Positions 21,407-30,309 are shown, counted from the stretch's first letter. The stretch is 37,285 nt of DNA from JANRIC01 sp033765345 (GCA_033765345.1 JANRIC010000240.1:1-37285); one strand, 5' to 3'. Made by a program: numbers and translations. Notes: a model not told the origin generated them from the letters alone.

Positions 21407-21808
21407 CTATTCGTTTGTTCTAAAGTATTTTTTAGTGCCCTTAGCATCATAATAAAATTTGCCCCCTTTTGCTCCTTGATATACCACAAAATCATTGTAT
21501 AATTCTCCGGTGGCTACAGGAGGTTCCGTATTTCTTTTGGTTCTTTGTTTTTTCTCTTTGACCTCACCTACTATTTTTTTAAGAGATTTTTTTTCTTTTA
21601 ATGTTTTTTCAGATTTTTTTGATGGAGCTTCCCGATCTTCTGAAGATTGTTCGGATTTTTGAAAATTATTTTCGGGTTCGGGGATGGGCATTTGAGGGTT
21701 AGTAGAGGTCAGTTGATTTTTTTGGTTTCGTTGATTCAGGAGGATGATGGTAGAGGCGGTGACCAATCCTCCTACAAAAACCGATGCGAAGATTCTGAGT
21801 AAATTCAT
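21407..21808 (-). CDS. Small membrane-anchored protein with basic linker and GGKFYYD-type tail
   Basis: 133 aa. One N-terminal membrane helix (FASVFVGGLVTASTIILL) is followed by about 70 charged, probably disordered residues (Lys/Glu/Ser-rich). A compact C-terminal module, GAKGGKFYYDAKGTKKYFR, resembles the short GxxGGxYYxxxxGxKxY motif found at the ends of many bacterial and viral proteins. The role is unknown. It lies upstream of the toroid pair and downstream of another small lipoprotein, all on the minus strand, with gaps of about 126 and 35 bases. Confidence 0.6.
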   Translation of the reverse strand: MNLLRIFASVFVGGLVTASTIILLNQRNQKNQLTSTNPQMPIPEPENNFQKSEQSSEDREAPSKKSEKTLKEKKSLKKIVGEVKEKKQRTKRNTEPPVATGELYNDFVVYQGAKGGKFYYDAKGTKKYFRTNE

Positions 21809-21843
21809 AAATTATAATTTTAAGGGTTTGAATAAATGATTAT

Positions 21844-22485
21844 TTAAAATTGAGATAATTTTTTTAGATTTAGTTTTTGTGCTATTTTTTTGATGTATTC
21901 AGTATCAGATTGATTATTGGCAATGATTTTTATCAATATCCGGTCGGAAACGGCAAGGTTCAGTTCGGCTCTTTGGGTTATTTTTTCAAATATTTCCCAA
22001 CCTTTGATATTACCTGGAAAAACGACCGAGCCGGCATTTACCTGGCGATCGTCAATTCGAATTCCACTGGCAAAATAAGCAGTTTCTTTGGCAAATTGTG
22101 CTTCTTTTCCATTATAATCACACAAAGTAATTCGAATATGAACACTTCCTTTGACATAATCCTGCTCGGCATTGGCATAAGATTGCCCACTTAATTGATA
22201 AGGCGAACCCACAAAATCACCTTCTGCGGCATATCCATCAAAGGATTTGGGGAGAAAATCTCGCAATTGCTCAGGTTCTATTGCCAAGGTATCTCCTTGT
22301 TGGATGCGTTGTTTTCTGATTTTTTGCACTTTGGCTTCTTCTTTGATTATTTTTTCACGAATTTCCGGGTAATTGAGTACAAAATTAGCAGAATCGGTTA
22401 TTTCGTCCCCATCTGCCCCCCCTCCCTGGCAGTTGCAGAGTAAAAAAACAATCGTATACTGAGCAAATATAAACTTAAGTTTCAT
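21844..22485 (-). CDS. Hypothetical lipoprotein
   Basis: 213 aa. The signal ends in lipobox LLCNC, followed by a Gly/Asp-rich stretch. The folded part starts near residue 75 (LRDFLPKSFDGYAAEGDFVG). It resembles uncharacterised secreted proteins with an alternating beta pattern (VHIRITLCDYNGKEAQFAKETAYFASG) and a C-terminal ILIKIIANNQSDTEYIKKIAQKL strand-helix. I do not recognise a named family. It starts 205 bases from the divergent S9 peptidase gene and probably shares that intergenic region for its promoter. Confidence 0.6.
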   Translation of the reverse strand: MKLKFIFAQYTIVFLLCNCQGGGADGDEITDSANFVLNYPEIREKIIKEEAKVQKIRKQRIQQGDTLAIEPEQLRDFLPKSFDGYAAEGDFVGSPYQLSGQSYANAEQDYVKGSVHIRITLCDYNGKEAQFAKETAYFASGIRIDDRQVNAGSVVFPGNIKGWEIFEKITQRAELNLAVSDRILIKIIANNQSDTEYIKKIAQKLNLKKLSQF

Positions 22486-22594
22486 TACTAAGTTTTATTA
22501 TTTAATCTGTCTAAAAATTCAGGCATTAAAGATAGCCAATAAAGCCGTGAAATTAAAAATTATTTATCCTTAAGTTCATTCTCTTGCAAGTTCA

Positions 22595-22625
22595 TTGGCA
22601 AATCCCCACAGAATATTTAGATTTG
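22595..22625 (+). promoter_or_regulatory. Promoter of the S9 peptidase gene
   Basis: TTG (22595-22597), 20 bases, TAGATTTG (22618-22625): exact Bacteroidota consensus and spacing, 65 bases before the start codon. Confidence 0.7.
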
Positions 22626-22690
22626 TTCCGATAAATCATTAAACGGGTAGCCTTCTGTATATCGGAAGAATTAAATTCCTTGTAGAAAAC

Positions 22691-25600
22691 ATGAAAAAAA
22701 ATTTAGGACTTATTCTAAGCATTGCGTTTTTTTTAGCTCAGTTCCAAGCCATTGGACAAAGTAAACGCCCTTTGGACTTTGAGGTGTACGAAGATTGGAA
22801 AAGTATCCAAGGAGTTGGTATTTCTCCGGATGGCAAATGGGTCATCTATTCGCTGAAAGCCCAAAACAAAGATGCACAATTGATGATTCACGATATATCA
22901 AGCCGTGAGGAAAAGAGTAAATCTTTTGATAGGGGCGAGCAGGCTGTCATTAGCGATGATTCCCGGTATGTGATTTTTACGATAAAACCCATTGTAGACA
23001 GCCTCAAGGCTCTCCGCCGCCAAAAAGTCAAAAAAGAAAAACTTCCTAAGGAAGGTCTTGGCATTTACCACCTGATGAGGGATTCTTTGGTAGAAATACC
23101 CGAAGTAAGGTCTTTTAAATTGCCCAAAAAATCAGGCAACTGGCTTGCCTATCATCTGGAAGCTTCCACAGCTCTCCCAATTCCAAAAGCTCCTAAAATT
23201 GACTCTCTGCCCGACTCTACGCAGTTTGCCCCAGAAGACAAACTTCCTGAAAAACAAGATAAAAAAGAAATAGAACCCAAACCCACTGATAAAAAAGATA
23301 AAAAAACTAAAGAAAACCCCAAAACTGATCCTCCCAAAACCACCCCGGTTATTATTGAAGAAAATCCTTTGGAAATAGCACAGAAAAAAATTCAGGCTCT
23401 CGAGCAAGAACTCAAGCGCATCGAGGATGAAAAAAAAGCCGAAGAAGAACGTAAAAAAATAAAGCCCAAAAAACCCAAAGTCGAGAATGATGAAAACGGC
23501 TCCAAACTTATTTTAAGAAATCTGACTACCTCCCGTCAGGATACCTTCCTTTTTGTGACTGCCTACGAGTTTGATGAAAAAGGCCGCAAACTGGCTTTCG
23601 CTTCTACCGGAAATGACAGTACTTTTAAAGCTGGTGTATACGTATTTGACCTAGAAACGCTTACCTTAGCCCAGGTACTCAATCAACCCGGCAAACACAT
23701 CAACCTAAGCTGGGATAAAGAAGGTACACAACTGGTTTTTGTATCGGACGTGGATACCACCCAGGCGCATAAAAAAGCACCCATCAAATATTTTGACCTT
23801 TATCACTGGCAGGAAAAACAAAAAACCGCCCTCAAAATTGCAGGTAAAAACTCCCCCGGACTTCCTAATAACTGGATGGTGAGTGAATTCGCCACGCTCG
23901 AGTTTTCCAAAGACGGCAGCAAACTGTTTTTTGGTACACAACCCGAACCCCTTGTACAAGACACTACACTGCTTCCTGAAGAAATCGTCAAAGTAGACAT
24001 CTGGAACTGGCAAGATGCCCGCTTGCAAAGCCAACAAATCGTAGAGCTTGAACGGGATAAAAAGAAATCTTATCTGGCTGTGGTTTATCCAAAACTCAAA
24101 AAAATCATTCAGTTGGGCTCTCCCGAAATACCTGAGATCATCCCTGTAAGTGAAGGTAATGCCGAATATGTACTCGCAAAAAGTAATGTCAATTATCAGC
24201 GGGAGTCATCCTGGGAGGGTTATCCTTCCTATTCTGACGTGTACATCATCAATCTGCGGGATGGCCGCAAACAGAAAATCAAGGAAAAACTCCGAGCCGA
24301 AGTAGACATCTCTCCAGGAGGGCAGTATGTATATTGGTATGCACGCTCTGATTCGTCGTGGTATGTATACGCCATTCGTACCGCCCAGACCCTGAGCTTG
24401 ACCAAATCTATCAATAACCGCTTTTATGATGAATTGGACGATTACCCTGATGCCGCCGGACCTTACGGCAGTGCCGGATGGACAGAAAACGACCTGGCTT
24501 TTCTGGTGTATGATCGTTATGACATTTGGAAACTCGACCCGCTGGGTAAAATACCCGCTCAACGCCTTACCACGAACGGCCGTGAAAATAGAATTACCTA
24601 TCGATATGTACCCTTAGACCCTGAGATAAAATTTATCAAATCTACAGAACCTTTGGTTCTTTCTGCCTTTGATCAAGAAACCCGTGCAAGCGGTTATTTC
24701 AGTGTGACTTTGGGCAAAAATGAAGCACCCCGTAAGCTCATTCTGGATGATTTTCTGTTTGAGGATTTAAAAAAACCACGAGATGCCAACAAATTTCTTT
24801 TTACCCGGCAAAGCTTTACGGATTATCCCAACTTGTATTATTCTGACGCTACGTTTACCAAAATCAACCCAATCAGTGATGCCAATCCACAACAAAACAG
24901 GTATTGGTGGGGAAATGTAGAATTGGTCAAGTGGACTGCTCCCAATGGCGAAGAACTTAGCGGACTACTCTACAAACCCGAAAACTTTGACCCAGGCAAA
25001 AAATATCCGCTCATTGCTTATTTCTATGAAAGACTCAGCCAAAATCTACACCGCTATTATGCGCCACTGCCTGCGCGTTCGGCCATCAACCCCTCTATGT
25101 ATGCCAGCAATGGTTATTTAGTGTTTATGCCAGATATTCCTTATCAAGTAGGACATCCGGGACAAAGTGCCTACGATGCCGTTGTTTCAGGGGTTACGAG
25201 CCTACTCAAAACGGGTTTTGTCGACCGTGATAAGATGGGTATCCAGGGGCATAGCTGGGGCGGCTATCAGGTGGCATATATCATTACCCGAACCAATCTT
25301 TTTGCAGCGGCGATGTCGGGGGCACCCGTAAGCAATATGGTGAGTGCCTATGGTGGGATTCGCTGGGAAAGTGGTGTAAGCCGGATGTTCCAATATGAAA
25401 GAAGTCAGAGCCGACTGGGGGCTACGTTGTGGGAAAAACCTTTTTTATACATTGAAAATTCGCCCATTTTCTATGCCGACCAGATCAAAACTCCCCTTTT
25501 GCTGATGCACAATGACGACGACGGCGCAGTGCCCTGGTATCAAGGCATCGAGCTTTTTACGGCTTTGCGTAGGCTGAACAAACCCGTCTGGATGCTGACC

Positions 25601-25777
25601 TACAACGGTGAAAAACACGGACTCATCCAATGGCAGAATAAAAAAGACTTCTCTATTCGACGTATGCAGTTTTTTGACTATTACCTCAAATACAAACCCG
25701 AACCTGCCTGGATGAAAAACGGTGTTCCGGCGATTGAAAAGGGCATCAAGCCGCATTATGAGCTGTTGGACGAGTAA
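22691..25777 (+). CDS. Secreted S9-family (prolyl oligopeptidase-like) serine peptidase
   Basis: A 1028 aa exported peptidase. The signal peptide is residues 1-23. A beta-propeller region (about 25-780) contains WD-like blades (GISPDGKWVIYSL, LSWDKEGTQLVFVSD, DISPGGQYVYWYA). The C-terminal alpha/beta-hydrolase has nucleophile Ser855 in GHSWGGYQ, Asp944 in HNDDDGAVPW and His976 in GEKHGL, so the catalytic triad is complete. An unusual Lys/Pro/Glu-rich segment (about 157-273) interrupts the propeller and includes a coiled-coil-like ALEQELKRIEDEKKAEEE stretch. Likely periplasmic or outer-envelope peptide degradation. Monocistronic with its own promoter. No terminator is seen; GTGTCGAG-rich repeats follow. 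Confidence 0.85.
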   Translation: MKKNLGLILSIAFFLAQFQAIGQSKRPLDFEVYEDWKSIQGVGISPDGKWVIYSLKAQNKDAQLMIHDISSREEKSKSFDRGEQAVISDDSRYVIFTIKPIVDSLKALRRQKVKKEKLPKEGLGIYHLMRDSLVEIPEVRSFKLPKKSGNWLAYHLEASTALPIPKAPKIDSLPDSTQFAPEDKLPEKQDKKEIEPKPTDKKDKKTKENPKTDPPKTTPVIIEENPLEIAQKKIQALEQELKRIEDEKKAEEERKKIKPKKPKVENDENGSKLILRNLTTSRQDTFLFVTAYEFDEKGRKLAFASTGNDSTFKAGVYVFDLETLTLAQVLNQPGKHINLSWDKEGTQLVFVSDVDTTQAHKKAPIKYFDLYHWQEKQKTALKIAGKNSPGLPNNWMVSEFATLEFSKDGSKLFFGTQPEPLVQDTTLLPEEIVKVDIWNWQDARLQSQQIVELERDKKKSYLAVVYPKLKKIIQLGSPEIPEIIPVSEGNAEYVLAKSNVNYQRESSWEGYPSYSDVYIINLRDGRKQKIKEKLRAEVDISPGGQYVYWYARSDSSWYVYAIRTAQTLSLTKSINNRFYDELDDYPDAAGPYGSAGWTENDLAFLVYDRYDIWKLDPLGKIPAQRLTTNGRENRITYRYVPLDPEIKFIKSTEPLVLSAFDQETRASGYFSVTLGKNEAPRKLILDDFLFEDLKKPRDANKFLFTRQSFTDYPNLYYSDATFTKINPISDANPQQNRYWWGNVELVKWTAPNGEELSGLLYKPENFDPGKKYPLIAYFYERLSQNLHRYYAPLPARSAINPSMYASNGYLVFMPDIPYQVGHPGQSAYDAVVSGVTSLLKTGFVDRDKMGIQGHSWGGYQVAYIITRTNLFAAAMSGAPVSNMVSAYGGIRWESGVSRMFQYERSQSRLGATLWEKPFLYIENSPIFYADQIKTPLLLMHNDDDGAVPWYQGIELFTALRRLNKPVWMLTYNGEKHGLIQWQNKKDFSIRRMQFFDYYLKYKPEPAWMKNGVPAIEKGIKPHYELLDE

Positions 25778-25781
25778 CAAG

Positions 25782-25843
25782 GATGGGGGAGTGAGGTGTC
25801 GGGTGTCGAGAGTGGGGAGTAGGGTGTCGAGAGTGGAAATATA
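25782..25843. repeat. Short GTGTCGAGAGTGG direct repeats
   Basis: Purine-rich low-complexity DNA with GGTGTCGAGAGTGG repeated twice and related GAGGTGTCGG units. It marks the boundary between the S9 peptidase gene and the cassette region. Confidence 0.5.
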
Positions 25844-25856
25844 CAAGGATTAGACT

Positions 25857-26165
25857 TCAGCGGTTTAGCTTGATGATTTCAAATTGGTTGATTTGGATTG
25901 GAAAAGCCGGAGCAACAATGTTTTTAGTTTTTTTTCTTTTGGATTTCAAGAGGGTGATAGGCGCATGCAGGGCAGCTGAATGAAAAATAGTATCAATTCC
26001 CTCAAAACACCGTAATAGTTGCTCATAGTCTCTAATGTCCACTATTTTGGATGTTGCAGATGAGGGTGAAATGTCTATGCCAACAACATCATAATCTTGG
26101 CAAAGTATCCAATGCAAAGCACGTCCGATTCTGCTGCTACTACCTGTAATAAGTACTTTATTCAT
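25857..26165 (-). pseudogene. Truncated NAD(P)-binding Rossmann (epimerase/dehydratase) gene
   Basis: 102 codons. The first 70 are the start of an extended short-chain dehydrogenase/epimerase: VLITGSSSRIGRALHWIL dinucleotide loop, then VVGIDIS, DIRDYEQLLRCFEGIDTIFHSAALHAP. Full-length relatives are about 300 aa. After ALHAP the sequence turns into unrelated Lys/Ile-rich text, so the gene is cut short, probably by recombination at the edge of the cassette region. It is preceded by the diverged copy of the shared leader repeat (26198-26324). Probably non-functional. Confidence 0.65.
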
Positions 26166-26197
26166 ACTTTGAATGTGTCTTTTGTATCTTTTGAGAT

Positions 26198-26324
26198 TCT
26201 GAAGAATGTTTTAAAATATGCTGATTATCAGTGCTTTATGATGGTTTGTTCTGCATGAATTCCTCTAAAATTTTGCTTTCTCCTCAGCTATAAAACTCAA
26301 CTATCATAAATGAAAGAGGGATTG
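26198..26324 (-). repeat. Cassette leader repeat, diverged copy
   Basis: Diverged relative of the ~127 bp repeat at 29361, 31009 and 32479. It keeps the overall layout (TCTGA...GTGCTTTAT...AATTCCTCTA...TTTTGCT...AAAACTCAACT...GGATTG). It ends at the palindrome of 26325 and lies 33 bases before the start of the truncated epimerase gene. Confidence 0.5.
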
Positions 26325-26458
26325 CTGACTCGCAGTTTTGTATTGGCGATGGCAGGGTATTTGAAAAACGTCAGCCCAACATTTGCACAAATACCCGGTG
26401 GAAGCACAAATGTTGAGTTTACAACGTCAGTCCACTATTGCCAATACGATGTTACAGG
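26325..26458. repeat. attC-like palindrome 1 (degenerate)
   Basis: Arms GTATTGGC...GATGG (from 26340) and CCACT...ATTGCCAATAC (to about 26447), right end GTTACAGG (26451-26458). The left end (GACTCGCAG) no longer matches. The stop codon of the gene at 26452-27099 is the TTA inside GTTACAGG. Confidence 0.5.
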
Positions 26459-27099
26459 CAGTTTTTCTCATTTTCAATTTCATTCGCATTTTTTACTAAA
26501 TATGTCAACCCACTCTTTTTGGCCAACTGGATATAATGGTCTAAAAACTTTGAATTAATTGTGTTAAGTGAATGTAATACTGCTATTTTTTGATACTCCT
26601 CCATTTCTGCATACTTGTCTTTATTCCAAAATCTTTCAGCATATTGCTCTACTTTGTCTGAATTTAACTTTGCAAGTTCCATCAAAGAACGCCTATTTAC
26701 ATATTCTTCTTCATCGTTAACGAATTTGTCCAAAAGAGATAATGCTTTTTCTTTGTCTGTCAATTTGTAAAGTTGAACAGCTAGTTGCCATTTATCGTCT
26801 CTGTGTCCGTAAGAAATTGAATACTCCGATAAAACTATTAAGAATTGCTCGTCTAATAGTCTTGACAGATTTTCCATTTCGTTGTCTCTCGCTATAATGT
26901 ATAGAAGTCTTTCTTTTTCAGTTGAAGTCAATTTATTTGAGTCAGTCGCTTTTATAAATGTTTCAAAAGTCTCGTAGATACTTTCCCAATTATCATAATT
27001 ACATTCCCATTCGCCACCAATGTCATCTTGTGGTATGTCAAACTGCGATTGAGCCCATTTGTCAAACTTATCTATTTCTGTGAAAAGCACATTATTCAT
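26452..27099 (-). CDS. Hypothetical helical-repeat protein (cassette gene)
   Basis: 215 aa, acidic, soluble, almost entirely alpha-helical. Successive helix pairs (WQLAVQLYKLTDKEKALSLLDKFVN, RRSLMELAKLNSDKVEQYAERFW, YQKIAVLHSLNTINSKFLDHYIQLAKKSG) look like HEAT- or TPR-like repeats from about 100 onward. No signal peptide or catalytic motif. Its stop codon lies inside the attC-like end GTTACAGG. The next site (27117) begins 17 bases before its start, so it fills a one-gene cassette. Function unknown; it may be a protein-interaction or immunity protein. Confidence 0.6.
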   Translation of the reverse strand: MNNVLFTEIDKFDKWAQSQFDIPQDDIGGEWECNYDNWESIYETFETFIKATDSNKLTSTEKERLLYIIARDNEMENLSRLLDEQFLIVLSEYSISYGHRDDKWQLAVQLYKLTDKEKALSLLDKFVNDEEEYVNRRSLMELAKLNSDKVEQYAERFWNKDKYAEMEEYQKIAVLHSLNTINSKFLDHYIQLAKKSGLTYLVKNANEIENEKNCL

Positions 27100-27116
27100 A
27101 CGGTCTGTCTAAAATT

Positions 27117-27211
27117 GCCTGTAACGTTTGTATATAAAACGTGCTGGCACTCCAAAATAATAAATTAAAATCAACCGTGCCGGCATGTTTTATATACGTT
27201 GTTGTAGGTAG
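27117..27211. repeat. attC-like palindrome 2
   Basis: GCCTGTAAC (27117-27125) and GTTGTAGG (27201-27208) enclose arms GTATATAAAACGTGCTGGCAC and its near-perfect complement ending TTTTATATAC. The ends pair with each other (CCTGTAAC/GTTGTAGG). It lies between two codirectional genes. Confidence 0.6.
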
Positions 27212-27230
27212 GGCGGCTACACCGAATGTA

Positions 27231-27740
27231 CTACTGTCGACTGTACAAGAAACCTAATGAACCTAACGTCAGCTGTTTTTCAAATGGTTGTCCAACCACG
27301 TAGGTGTTTGTCGGAACAGTAAGCTTAATTACCTGTCCGTTAATGTCTCTACGAATTACGATTGCGTAATCGTTAAACGGTTTCTTACTCTTTGGATAGT
27401 CCAACTCGGTCACTTTACCTTTGATTGTCGTACTCTCTTGGGTTTCGAAGTTACAATTGAAAAGTATGAGGTAACCCTGAAACGATACCAGAAACATTAG
27501 TGTACAAATCACCGTCAATGTGAGTAGACCCACCACGTTCTTCCAGGCAGCTTTTGCTTTGTCGTAACCAAATGTCCCGTAGTATCCATAGAATAGACTC
27601 ATGATGATTGATGGAACAGTGCACCACTTGAAGGTTGTCGAGAGGGCTTTGTCGTTCTGAATGAAGTCAACCGATTGTATACCGTAGATACTACCAATGA
27701 TGAATAGAAGAAATATCGATATTAACTTTTTCTGGGTCAT
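27231..27740 (-). CDS. Hypothetical membrane protein (cassette gene)
   Basis: 169 aa with an N-terminal hydrophobic segment (ISIFLLFIIGSIYGI), a second around CTVPSIIMSLFYGYYG and a third, long one (VVGLLTLTVICTLMFLVSFQGYLILF). A soluble C-terminal beta-rich domain of about 70 residues follows (TTIKGKVTELDYPKSKKPFNDYAIVIRRDINGQVIKLTVP), resembling small OB-like domains. No recognised family. A single-gene cassette: it ends 20 bases from attC-like site 2, and site 3 begins about 64 bases before its start. Confidence 0.6.
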   Translation of the reverse strand: MTQKKLISIFLLFIIGSIYGIQSVDFIQNDKALSTTFKWCTVPSIIMSLFYGYYGTFGYDKAKAAWKNVVGLLTLTVICTLMFLVSFQGYLILFNCNFETQESTTIKGKVTELDYPKSKKPFNDYAIVIRRDINGQVIKLTVPTNTYVVGQPFEKQLTLGSLGFLYSRQ

Positions 27741-27803
27741 TAAAAAATTATCAGAAGTTTGAAACGTTTGTCGTTAGCTCGTCACATCGTCTTGCCGCCT
27801 TAC

Positions 27804-27934
27804 CGCCAACGGAAAAGCATTTGTGCAGGGCGGGCTTAGTAGCACTACCGTTTCCACACGCACAAAAGCACATAGAAAGCACAAAAGTTCAATTTAGCAC
27901 GTCTGCCCGCCTTGCCACAAATGCAATGTTGGGC
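27804..27934. repeat. attC-like palindrome 3
   Basis: Ends CGCCAAC (to 27810) and GTTGGGC (27928-27934). Arms GCATTTGTGCAGGGCGGGC and GCCCGCCTTGCCACAAATGC are almost perfectly complementary. The central part has AGCACAAAAG-type short repeats, as in the larger sites. Confidence 0.65.
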
Positions 27935-27940
27935 ACAGTT

Positions 27941-28786
27941 TTACTCCTTTTCTGTTCGCAGTTGCTCTATCTGCTCAACTGTCAATTCCGTTGCTTTTGC
28001 TATAAATTCGTTGTCTGAACCTAACGAAATTAAATTTTTTGCAACTTCAACATTTCGTTCCTGTATAGCTGTATAACTTACACTATTTTCAATACGTCTG
28101 TTTTCTTGAAAACGGTCATACATTTTCTTTTCTTCATCCGTCAAACTTTCATAACGCAATTTTTCTTTTGCCTTATCCAAACCTTTTGCCTTGAAAGTAT
28201 CTTTTACTTCACTGTTTTTGAGGAAATAAACCCACTCATCAAGCGTATCTTTCGCTACATCATTAAAATTGTTTACTTTCAAGATATAGTATTTTGGAAA
28301 AATATCGGATACTTTTTCTACTCTGAAATCTTGTTTTTGTAAAGTTGTAGGTAGCAAAATGTCGTTTTCGTGCAAACCTATAAACTCACCTTTGTATTCA
28401 TAGACATAATCTTTGCCTTGCCCTAAGCCAAAATAAACGATATTGATTGAATAAATCTTTTTGATAGTGCCATAAGGTTCTCCTTCTTTGATATATTCGG
28501 TTACTAATTTGGAAACGCCATAAAGCATACGTTGGAAATAATCAATTTCCGAATCATTTTGAACCTCTACTAACATCAGTTCGTCCTGTTGGCTTTTCAC
28601 CAAAATATCTACTCGATTATACTTGTCATATTCGTCTTGTTTGTTGCCTTCACTTTCCAATATGCTTTCTATTTTGATATCAAAGCGAAGCAATTCACTC
28701 AAAAAACCTTCTAAAATATCAAAGTTGGCTTTATGGCGTAGCAATTTTTTCATCGCCCAATCAAAACGCACCAGTTTTTTAGTCAT
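27941..28786 (-). CDS. Rpn-type PD-(D/E)XK nuclease family transposase-like protein
   Basis: A 281 aa protein of the Rpn/PD-(D/E)XK 'transposase' family: FDWAMKKLLRHKANFDILEGFLSELL start, then the nuclease core with Asp60 (NRVDILV) and Glu74-x-Gln76 (MLVEVQN). Relatives promote RecA-independent recombination or act in phage defence; many encode internal small proteins. The C-terminal third is helical (YTAIQERNVEVAKNLISLGSDNEFIAKATELTVEQIEQL), a typical dimerisation/recognition tail. It sits in its own cassette, ends 6 bases from attC-like site 3, and has a TACCTTTG box 25 bases upstream of the start. Confidence 0.8.
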   Translation of the reverse strand: MTKKLVRFDWAMKKLLRHKANFDILEGFLSELLRFDIKIESILESEGNKQDEYDKYNRVDILVKSQQDELMLVEVQNDSEIDYFQRMLYGVSKLVTEYIKEGEPYGTIKKIYSINIVYFGLGQGKDYVYEYKGEFIGLHENDILLPTTLQKQDFRVEKVSDIFPKYYILKVNNFNDVAKDTLDEWVYFLKNSEVKDTFKAKGLDKAKEKLRYESLTDEEKKMYDRFQENRRIENSVSYTAIQERNVEVAKNLISLGSDNEFIAKATELTVEQIEQLRTEKE

Positions 28787-28810
28787 AATTTTACCGTTTT
28801 AGGCTTTTTA

Positions 28811-28818
28811 CAAAGGTA
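28811..28818 (-). promoter_or_regulatory. -7 box of the Rpn-type nuclease gene
   Basis: TACCTTTG on the minus strand, directly after the terminator of the upstream gene. No clearly spaced -33 TTG was found. Confidence 0.45.
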
Positions 28819-28819
28819 C

Positions 28820-28857
28820 AAAAAAAGAGCAAATTAAATTTGTACCTTGATTTGCTC
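28820..28857 (-). terminator. Terminator of the small secreted protein gene
   Basis: GAGCAAAT (28827-28834) and ATTTGCTC (28850-28857) form the stem. The minus strand then reads seven T (28826-28820). It lies 35 bases after the stop at 28892. Confidence 0.75.
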
Positions 28858-28891
28858 TGCTTCTTTTTAAAGTAACCTGAATTAGTTTGTT

Positions 28892-29251
28892 TTACTCAAA
28901 ATTGACATAAGATGTGGCTGTGCATGGGTACTCTTTACCACTGGCCCCGTCTCTTTCTTTGCAGTCAGTAGCCTCATTAGAGGACCCAATGTATTTTTTT
29001 TCTTCCTTTTCTTTAATCTTGATTAAATTTTCAATTGCTTTTTTTACGTTATCTTCAGCTTCATTAGCGGCCTCAGATTGTGAATAGTGCCAACTACTTG
29101 GTTTTGTTACCTTTTCTGTTTCACCATCACCAACTTCTACAAGATATTTTGAAGCATTATTGTTTTTAAATGTTTCACGTTGGCTGAATGACAGAATGGT
29201 TAAAATAAAGAAAGTGTAAACAAGAAAAAAGACAGATTTGAAAGGTTTCAT
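28892..29251 (-). CDS. Small secreted protein, unknown (cassette gene)
   Basis: 119 aa. The signal peptide (SVFFLVYTFFILTILSFSQ) is followed by a charged mature part of about 95 residues with one helix (SQSEAANEAEDNVKKAIENLIKIKEKEEKKY) and two cysteines near the C-terminus (ATDCKERDG, YPCTATS) that could form a disulfide. No recognised family. It has its own terminator. The shared leader repeat ends 109 bases before the start. No attC-like site separates it from the nuclease gene, so both may belong to one cassette. Confidence 0.55.
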   Translation of the reverse strand: MKPFKSVFFLVYTFFILTILSFSQRETFKNNNASKYLVEVGDGETEKVTKPSSWHYSQSEAANEAEDNVKKAIENLIKIKEKEEKKYIGSSNEATDCKERDGASGKEYPCTATSYVNFE

Positions 29252-29360
29252 AATTTTAATTGAAATAAAAGATTGCGCCTACTCATAGGTTTTTCAGCTT
29301 CCACCACCTGATTGTTGAAGGATTTCGGTGTTCTTCCCGTTAAGCGTATTTTTTTAAAAT

Positions 29361-29488
29361 TCTGACTAACGTTTTATAATATTTTGATTATAAGCACTTT
29401 ATAACAGTTTATTTTTCATAAATTCCCTCAATATTTTGCTCTCTCGTTAGCTAGAAAACTCAACTGTTTATAAATGGTAGGGGGATTG
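29361..29488 (-). repeat. Cassette leader repeat, copy A
   Basis: ~127 bp repeat, nearly identical to copies at 31009 and 32479. It contains two nested inverted repeats (CTAACG/CGTTAG and TTTATAACAGTT/AACTGTTTATAAA) and, on the minus strand, a tiny conserved frame ATGAAAAATAAACTGTTATAA (6 codons plus stop; listed here only as part of the repeat). It abuts attC-like site 4. Confidence 0.75.
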
Positions 29489-29489
29489 T

Positions 29490-29633
29490 GCCTAACGGTT
29501 TGCGGCTTGGCGAAGGTGGCGATTTTCACCACCAAACTTCATACGAAGCACCACACTACAATTATACGAAAAACTGGCTTACGAAGCACTGCACCGCCAC
29601 TTTTGCCAAGCCGCTGTTAGCGGCTGCCTTTGT
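29490..29633. repeat. attC-like palindrome 4
   Basis: Ends GCCTAAC (29490-29496) and GTTAGCGG (29626-29633). Arms GCGGCTTGGCGAAGGTGGCG and CGCCACTTTTGCCAAGCCGC. The central part carries TACGAAGCAC short repeats. The arms are nearly the same as in sites 5, 6 and 7. Confidence 0.7.
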
Positions 29634-29661
29634 TTTAGTGGCTTTGTTTTATCCATTTCAG

Positions 29662-30309
29662 TTAAAATGAAAGAATTACATTTCCACCGATTTGCCCACT
29701 TTTATAGCTTGCATCGCCTAAACCATCAATTGTTCCATTTCGGTTTGAATAGTCAAACTCGGCTTCAATACTCAATGCTGTCTTTTTGAAAGGAATGGTG
29801 TAACCTATTCCACCCATTAACGAAGTTCCGATTGCATATTGGTGTTTGTATAGTTTGGTTGCTTCGTTAACTCTTTTTGTAGTGAACTGTCCAAAACCAA
29901 AACTACCACGAACATAAAGCCCTTTGTTAAATTCCTTGCTCACAGCATAATATTTGGCTGTTATAGCAAGGTTGTAATAATTAAAAATGTAACTATCTCC
30001 ATTATCGCCTGATACAGAAGTTCCAAAAGTGCCTTTAATTCTTGAACCTACACCAAGTCCTTTCCAATTTTCGGGTGCAACATAAAAACCCATCATCAAG
30101 TTATTGCCAATATTTGGATTAAAAGCACCTCCATATGATTTTGTAAGTTGGGCTTTCATATCGCCAAAAAATAGTGTCTGTCCCCAACCTAACCCAAATT
30201 CTCCGTAAATAGGAAATCTTGACTTTTTGTTTTCAGAAGTTTGTGCATTTGCAAATTGTATAAAAAGGCAGGTTATACTCGCTGCAAGAATTAAAATTGA
30301 CTTGTTCAT
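29662..30309 (-). CDS. Outer-membrane beta-barrel protein (cassette gene)
   Basis: 215 aa with a signal peptide (ILILAASITCLFIQFANAQ) and about eight amphipathic beta strands typical of an OmpA/OmpW-like porin-sized barrel (GEFGLGWGQTLFFGD, NYYNLAITAKYYAV, LYVRGSFGFGQF, YAIGTSLMGGIGYTIP), ending in the aromatic C-terminal strand QIGGNVILSF that is recognised for outer-membrane insertion. The role is unknown. The Crp-family regulator lies 55 bases upstream on the same strand in the same cassette, so it may control this gene. Confidence 0.65.
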   Translation of the reverse strand: MNKSILILAASITCLFIQFANAQTSENKKSRFPIYGEFGLGWGQTLFFGDMKAQLTKSYGGAFNPNIGNNLMMGFYVAPENWKGLGVGSRIKGTFGTSVSGDNGDSYIFNYYNLAITAKYYAVSKEFNKGLYVRGSFGFGQFTTKRVNEATKLYKHQYAIGTSLMGGIGYTIPFKKTALSIEAEFDYSNRNGTIDGLGDASYKSGQIGGNVILSF

